From: Parasporobacterium sp.
GTDB lineage: Bacteria > Bacillota > Clostridia > Lachnospirales > Lachnospiraceae
Direction: 5' to 3'
Assembly: GCA_017459985.1 (NCBI GenBank)
Contig: JAFUBX010000031.1
Location: 1-64,000 of the forward strand
DNA length: 64,000 nucleotides
The notes beneath the pieces are model-generated. The model was given only the letters and a program-made list of their open reading frames with translations. It ran no database searches and was not told the DNA's origin. A program made the position numbers and the translations under genes. Of the stretch, positions 60,356 to 64,000 are shown piece after piece; position 1 is the first letter of the stretch, and the number at the start of each line of letters is the position of its first letter.

Positions 60356-63100
60356 TCACCCCGTTTCTCTTTCCCCGGGAAAGCGGATATCGTCCTTTTC
60401 CAGGCTGAAAAGCCGCCCTTCCGGATCCGCTTCCTCCAGGTCCTTGAATTCGCTCACGTCCTGCAATGACTCCGCCTCCTCGAAATACCGGCTCAGTTCC
60501 TCATCGATATCCACGATCCCCCCGATCTCCGCTTCCGAAAGATCCAGCTCTCCATTTTTCGATTCCAGGTCCAGGTACCCGATGATCCTGCCGATCTGTT
60601 TTTTCCGTTTCGCATAATACCGGGAACGTTCCTCGTCCGTCATCCTGGCGAGCATCTGTTCCTCCAGCGATTTCCGGTCCGTCGTGATCAGGTTGAATTC
60701 CTTCCTGTTGGATTCGAATTTCAAAGGGACGCTGTTCGAGTTCGCCACTAAAAGGGCCTCCCCCTGCCGGAACCGGGTGATCCGCTCCTTTTCCCCGTCT
60801 GTCAGCTTCAGAATCTTCTGCACGCCCAGGGCATCATGCTCCTCCAGCTGCATGATGATCTTCAGCTTGCAGTTGTTTAAAACGCCTTCCCCGTATTTCC
60901 CGTTCTCGATGGCGAAGATATCGCTCATCTGCTGGGTCGCCAGGATCAGGGACCCGCCGTATGCCCTGATCGTCTTTGCGATCTTCAGGCTGTAATCTGC
61001 CGCCAGCGGGTCAAAGGCAAACCGCCACCACTCATCGATCATCAGGGCTTTCTTTTTGGTGCGGTCCTCCTTGATCTTGGACCAGGCATAATCGATGGCC
61101 ATAAACATGCCGACCGGTAGCAGGTCGTCGGAGAGGTGTTCCAGACCCAGCACGACAAATTCGTTGTCCAGGTTCACATTGGTATGGGAATTGAAGTTCT
61201 TCCCGGAACTGCTCACCAGCACCCTGATGATGTTGGATACGCGTGCGAGCTTCTCCTGCCTGCAGATCTCTTCGTACAGATCTCCGAGCACCGGCATCTG
61301 GCGGTATCTGCCGGGATCTTCCGGATCGGCAAGCGAACGGTTATCCTGTGTGATCCCTTTCTTCCGGTAGGTCTCCATCAGGGCTTCATCCAGGAGTTCC
61401 TTCTCTTCATACGAGATGTCCGGGATCAGGAGCTTGAAGAATGTTTTCAGGTCCTGCACCTTTTCCGCCAGGTAGCTGGAAACGACCGTTCCCCCGTCCA
61501 GCATGAGCCTGGCGGTATCGTCCGTTTTAAAGATCTCCATGATGTTGATGCAGTGAGGGGATCCCGAGCCGAACCTTATGAACTGCCCGTCCATCGCCTG
61601 TGCGACGCGTTCGAACTCATGCTCTTTTTCCGGCGCGATGATGATGACCGGGATATGCCGGATCCTCATGCGGATTGCAAGCAGCAGGAGGGAAAACGTC
61701 TTTCCGGCACCGGTGGTCCCCGCGATAAAGATATTCGCATTCTTGTAGACCCTGGTATTGAAGATGTCCACGATCGCCAGGGAATTGTTCATGGTATTGC
61801 GCCCGAACAGGATGCCTTCCTCATCCATCAGTTCATAGGCGGTGAACGGATAGGTCGTCGCCGCTCCGGACGTAAGGACATTGCGTTTGGACTTTTTCCA
61901 GAGGTTCATATCCTCCCTGCAGAACGGGAGCACGGAGAAAAACGCCTGCCGCATCTCCCAGGAACACCGCCTGATGCGGATATCCATCGTGGAGAGGATC
62001 TTGCGGATCTCGTTATATTTCCAGTCGATCTCTTTCCGGGATTCCCCGCTGATCGTAAGGAGGATGGAAAGGTAGTAGAAATCCTCCCCGTTCGAAAGCC
62101 CGTCTTTCAGGTACTGGCCTGCCCGGACGGAATCCTGCAGGGAGTCAAAACTCGCCTGGGTGTCGGAAGCGTCCATCAGGACGGCCCGGTTCTGGTTCAG
62201 GGACTGCCGGATCTTGAAGATCACATGCTCCCTGGGGACCTTGTTGAAGAACATGTCCAGGTCGATCCCTTCTGCCACGTTCAGGAACACGGAGAGCCAG
62301 CCGGTGACCACATACGGGTTATAGCCGTCACCGGGAATGTAGGCATAGGTATAGTATCTGCCGCTGATCACCATATAGTCCTTCGACGGAAAGTCCACAC
62401 GGGAAGGCGCGATGAGATCTGCGGCAGGCACATAGATTCGGGTGCTTTCCATCAGATGTTCCGGCACGCCGGCTTCCCTGAGGTATCGTTTCCGGACGGA
62501 CGAAAGGTGGTCCTCAAACGTCTTCCGCCTGGCTTCCTGCGAATTTAACAGCGTATAAAGGGTCTCTTCCAGCTGCCCATCCTCGTCCTCTTTATGGAGG
62601 ATCTCGTTCCCGCAGGCATTGAGCGTCGCTTCGATCCTGGCAGCCGTGTTCCTTAACTGCCCTGTGATCTCCGCCCTGGACGGTCGGTGGAGGCTCCCGC
62701 TCTCCTGCTCGTATTCATAGATGAGGAAATACCGCCGGGAGATGCTCCCCCTGCCCGCCTCCGCTTTTAAAAGCTGCAGGTAGGCCAGCTGCATCTCCGT
62801 GCATTTCGGGGAGGTCTCTGAAAGGATCTCTTCTTTCAGGCTCTGCATGTGTGTTCTCAGGTCTGCCCGGCGCGAGATGGCCTTCATCTGCAAAGTGGCC
62901 GGCCCGGCCTTGAACAGGTCCCTGTATTTTTTTGCGACCGCGTTCTGTTCCGCTGCGGACTTCATCAGGAAGTTGACAGGGGATACTTCCAGGATCTTGA
63001 CATAGCGGTGGTCCGCCGTGATGATCATGCCGTCCGTGATGTCCCTGATCGGCAGGAGTTTTTGTGTGGACCTCACTTTCCGGACTATTTCTTTTGACAC
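60356..63100 (-). CDS. virB4: VirB4/TraE-family conjugation ATPase
   Basis: 914 residues. N-terminal domain to about 420, then the ATPase core: Walker A IFIAGTTGAGKTFSL (about residue 460) and Walker B KALMIDEWWRF (about 687), followed by SLILATQQMSDIF. The C-terminal tail is acidic. It is the central motor of the type IV secretion system. The start is GTG at 63100, with AAAGGAGG seven bases upstream. The preceding membrane protein gene is 44 bases upstream. Confidence 0.93.
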   Translation of the reverse strand: MSKEIVRKVRSTQKLLPIRDITDGMIITADHRYVKILEVSPVNFLMKSAAEQNAVAKKYRDLFKAGPATLQMKAISRRADLRTHMQSLKEEILSETSPKCTEMQLAYLQLLKAEAGRGSISRRYFLIYEYEQESGSLHRPSRAEITGQLRNTAARIEATLNACGNEILHKEDEDGQLEETLYTLLNSQEARRKTFEDHLSSVRKRYLREAGVPEHLMESTRIYVPAADLIAPSRVDFPSKDYMVISGRYYTYAYIPGDGYNPYVVTGWLSVFLNVAEGIDLDMFFNKVPREHVIFKIRQSLNQNRAVLMDASDTQASFDSLQDSVRAGQYLKDGLSNGEDFYYLSILLTISGESRKEIDWKYNEIRKILSTMDIRIRRCSWEMRQAFFSVLPFCREDMNLWKKSKRNVLTSGAATTYPFTAYELMDEEGILFGRNTMNNSLAIVDIFNTRVYKNANIFIAGTTGAGKTFSLLLLAIRMRIRHIPVIIIAPEKEHEFERVAQAMDGQFIRFGSGSPHCINIMEIFKTDDTARLMLDGGTVVSSYLAEKVQDLKTFFKLLIPDISYEEKELLDEALMETYRKKGITQDNRSLADPEDPGRYRQMPVLGDLYEEICRQEKLARVSNIIRVLVSSSGKNFNSHTNVNLDNEFVVLGLEHLSDDLLPVGMFMAIDYAWSKIKEDRTKKKALMIDEWWRFAFDPLAADYSLKIAKTIRAYGGSLILATQQMSDIFAIENGKYGEGVLNNCKLKIIMQLEEHDALGVQKILKLTDGEKERITRFRQGEALLVANSNSVPLKFESNRKEFNLITTDRKSLEEQMLARMTDEERSRYYAKRKKQIGRIIGYLDLESKNGELDLSEAEIGGIVDIDEELSRYFEEAESLQDVSEFKDLEEADPEGRLFSLEKDDIRFPGERETG

Positions 63101-63143
63101 GCCTTAGCCTCCTTTATCATTTTCGTTTCGTTCCTTTGGGGAA

Positions 63144-63647
63144 TCAATCTTTCGTCTTCTCCGGCACCTGTTCATCGTCTTCAAACACCATGTGTGCAAA
63201 GGAGAACTGCCTGTAATCCGCTTTCTCCTCCCGTTCTGTTTTCCTTAGCTCTAAAAATTCCCGGATCCGCTCCCTGGGGAGCCGCTCCGTCCGGTCCGGC
63301 TCTTCCGGTAGCGGCCGGATCTCTTTCTTGACCCTTGGGTTATACAGGTAGGTCTTCTTTTCTTTCCCGGCCCGCAGGACGTTCCAGAAGAACCGGAACA
63401 GGCTGTCCCCGTTGATCCCCGTTGCGCAGAGAAACACGAACGGTGCTGACAGCACGATTGCGAGGACCAGCTTTACGATCCCGTCCAGCTTCGCTCCTGC
63501 CGTCAGCACCAAAAGGACGACCACGCCTGCCACAGGGACTGCCTGCAGCGCATAAGAGGCCCTTATCATGAATCCGAAGAACGAGATCCCTTCCCGGAAA
63601 TTGGGCGGGATGTACTCGACTTTGGGCCTGGTTTCCCGATCATCCAT
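63144..63647 (-). CDS. PrgI/VirB3-like membrane protein of the T4SS
   Basis: 167 residues. Two hydrophobic helices (ALQAVPVAGVVVLLVLTAG and LVLAIVLSAPFVFLCATG) near the N-terminus, then a basic cytoplasmic tail with LRAGKEKKTYLYNPRVKKE. Size, helix pair and position just upstream of VirB4 fit the PrgI group. AAGGAGG precedes the ATG. Confidence 0.75.
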   Translation of the reverse strand: MDDRETRPKVEYIPPNFREGISFFGFMIRASYALQAVPVAGVVVLLVLTAGAKLDGIVKLVLAIVLSAPFVFLCATGINGDSLFRFFWNVLRAGKEKKTYLYNPRVKKEIRPLPEEPDRTERLPRERIREFLELRKTEREEKADYRQFSFAHMVFEDDEQVPEKTKD

Positions 63648-63660
63648 CCGTTCCTCCTTC

Positions 63661-64000
63661 CTAAGCCGTCCTCGCAGCCGCCTTCTGCAGGCAGCTCAGG
63701 CACGCTGTCATCAAAGCCCTTATGATCCTGGCCCGGAAAAACACGGACGCCTCCCTGACCTGCACGCACCCGGAGATGCAAAAAGACCCGTCCGCAAGGA
63801 CGGTCCTTTGAAAGCGGATATACCGGCTCTTTTCCTGCTCTTCTTCCAGAAGTTCCCCGATCAGCGCTTCATCCGGTCCTTCCAAAAGGAGCGGCCCCTT
63901 ATAGCAGCTCACGCTGATCAGGGAGCCCTCCTTTTCCGACACGTCCCGGATCTCGAACCGGTGGCCTCCCTGGCAGACCCTGACGCAAACGGTTTTTGGC
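63661..64000 (-). CDS. Hypothetical protein, 5' end beyond the window
   Basis: The frame stays open to the window edge; visible residues run from PKTVCVRVCQGGHRFEIRD to CLQKAAARTA. A GTG at 63942 is inside the protein-like sequence, so the true start is probably further out. Contains several Cys (VSCYKGPLLLEGPDEAL, CISGCVQVRE). Not recognised. It lies 13 bases before the PrgI-like gene and belongs to the conjugation operon. Confidence 0.6.
   Translation of the reverse strand, partial: PKTVCVRVCQGGHRFEIRDVSEKEGSLISVSCYKGPLLLEGPDEALIGELLEEEQEKSRYIRFQRTVLADGSFCISGCVQVREASVFFRARIIRALMTACLSCLQKAAARTA

Noticed and set aside
1..64000. CRISPR array
   Set aside because: The only regular arrays are the iterons upstream of parA and coding repeats; none has the repeat-spacer pattern.
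1..64000. Insertion sequences or transposases
   Set aside because: No transposase-like protein or terminal inverted repeats with target duplications were found.

Overview
The window reads like the chromosome of a Gram-positive anaerobe of the Clostridia, most probably a member of the Lachnospiraceae. This rests on a Gram-positive Tad-pilus locus without a secretin, a DUF5702 protein and a Flp1-type pilin, strong AGGAGG-type ribosome binding sites, class B sortase and T-Q ester-bond adhesin genes, and an integrative conjugative element (ICE) with a VirB4 ATPase. Almost every gene is on the minus strand. No database search was run; names come from recognising motifs and families.

Chromosomal part (1-22190). 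1-830 holds no convincing gene but a cluster of ATATCC/GGATAT words. 878-10913 is a ten-gene Tad/Flp pilus operon transcribed leftward from a sigma-A promoter at 11000-11028: tadZ-like, tadA ATPase, tadB, tadC-like, Flp1 pilin, DUF5702 protein, two TadE-type pseudopilins, prepilin peptidase and an FHA protein. 11103-19708 is an aromatic amino-acid operon: aroF (DAHP synthase), aroB, aroA, aroC, pheA, an aroE-aroK fusion, then a B12-binding radical SAM gene. In front of aroF lies what looks like a complete phenylalanine attenuator that is easy to miss: promoter, a 25-codon leader peptide with seven Phe and one Tyr codons in ten residues, and mutually exclusive antiterminator and terminator hairpins. 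Threonine deaminase (ilvA) and rsmJ follow.

Mobile part (22191-64000, continuing past the window). A 3' fragment of tRNA-Leu(UAA) at 22191-22239 marks the left attachment site; a tyrosine integrase reads inward from it. The element carries partition genes (parA and a small DNA-binding-like partner) beside an AT-rich iteron array, a winged-helix protein, divergent XRE regulators with paired operators, and the start of a conjugation module (VirB4, a VirB3/PrgI-like membrane protein, more beyond the edge). Cargo includes a class B sortase with two microproteins just upstream, a giant S8-protease/T-Q ester repeat surface protein, peptidoglycan-binding exported proteins, a cytoplasmic LRR-TIR-LRR protein of about 1615 residues, a Sel1-repeat protein, an Nmad3 nucleotide-modification-associated protein, a small membrane/YbjQ/PspC cluster, and an AlkZ-like protein fused to a sigma region-4 helix-turn-helix and an RpoA alpha-CTD-like domain.

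How they fit together. The Tad genes would assemble a thin pilus for attachment. The aro operon makes chorismate and phenylalanine under Phe-sensing attenuation (aroD and tyrA are not here). In the ICE, integrase, partition and T4SS genes maintain and move the element, sortase and adhesins remodel the cell surface, and the TIR and Nmad3 proteins are candidates for conflict or defence functions. Several real small genes (25366-25491, 27455-27580, 29847-30026, 30038-30121, 33507-33623, 35751-35876, 19805-19882) are short enough to be missed by routine annotation.
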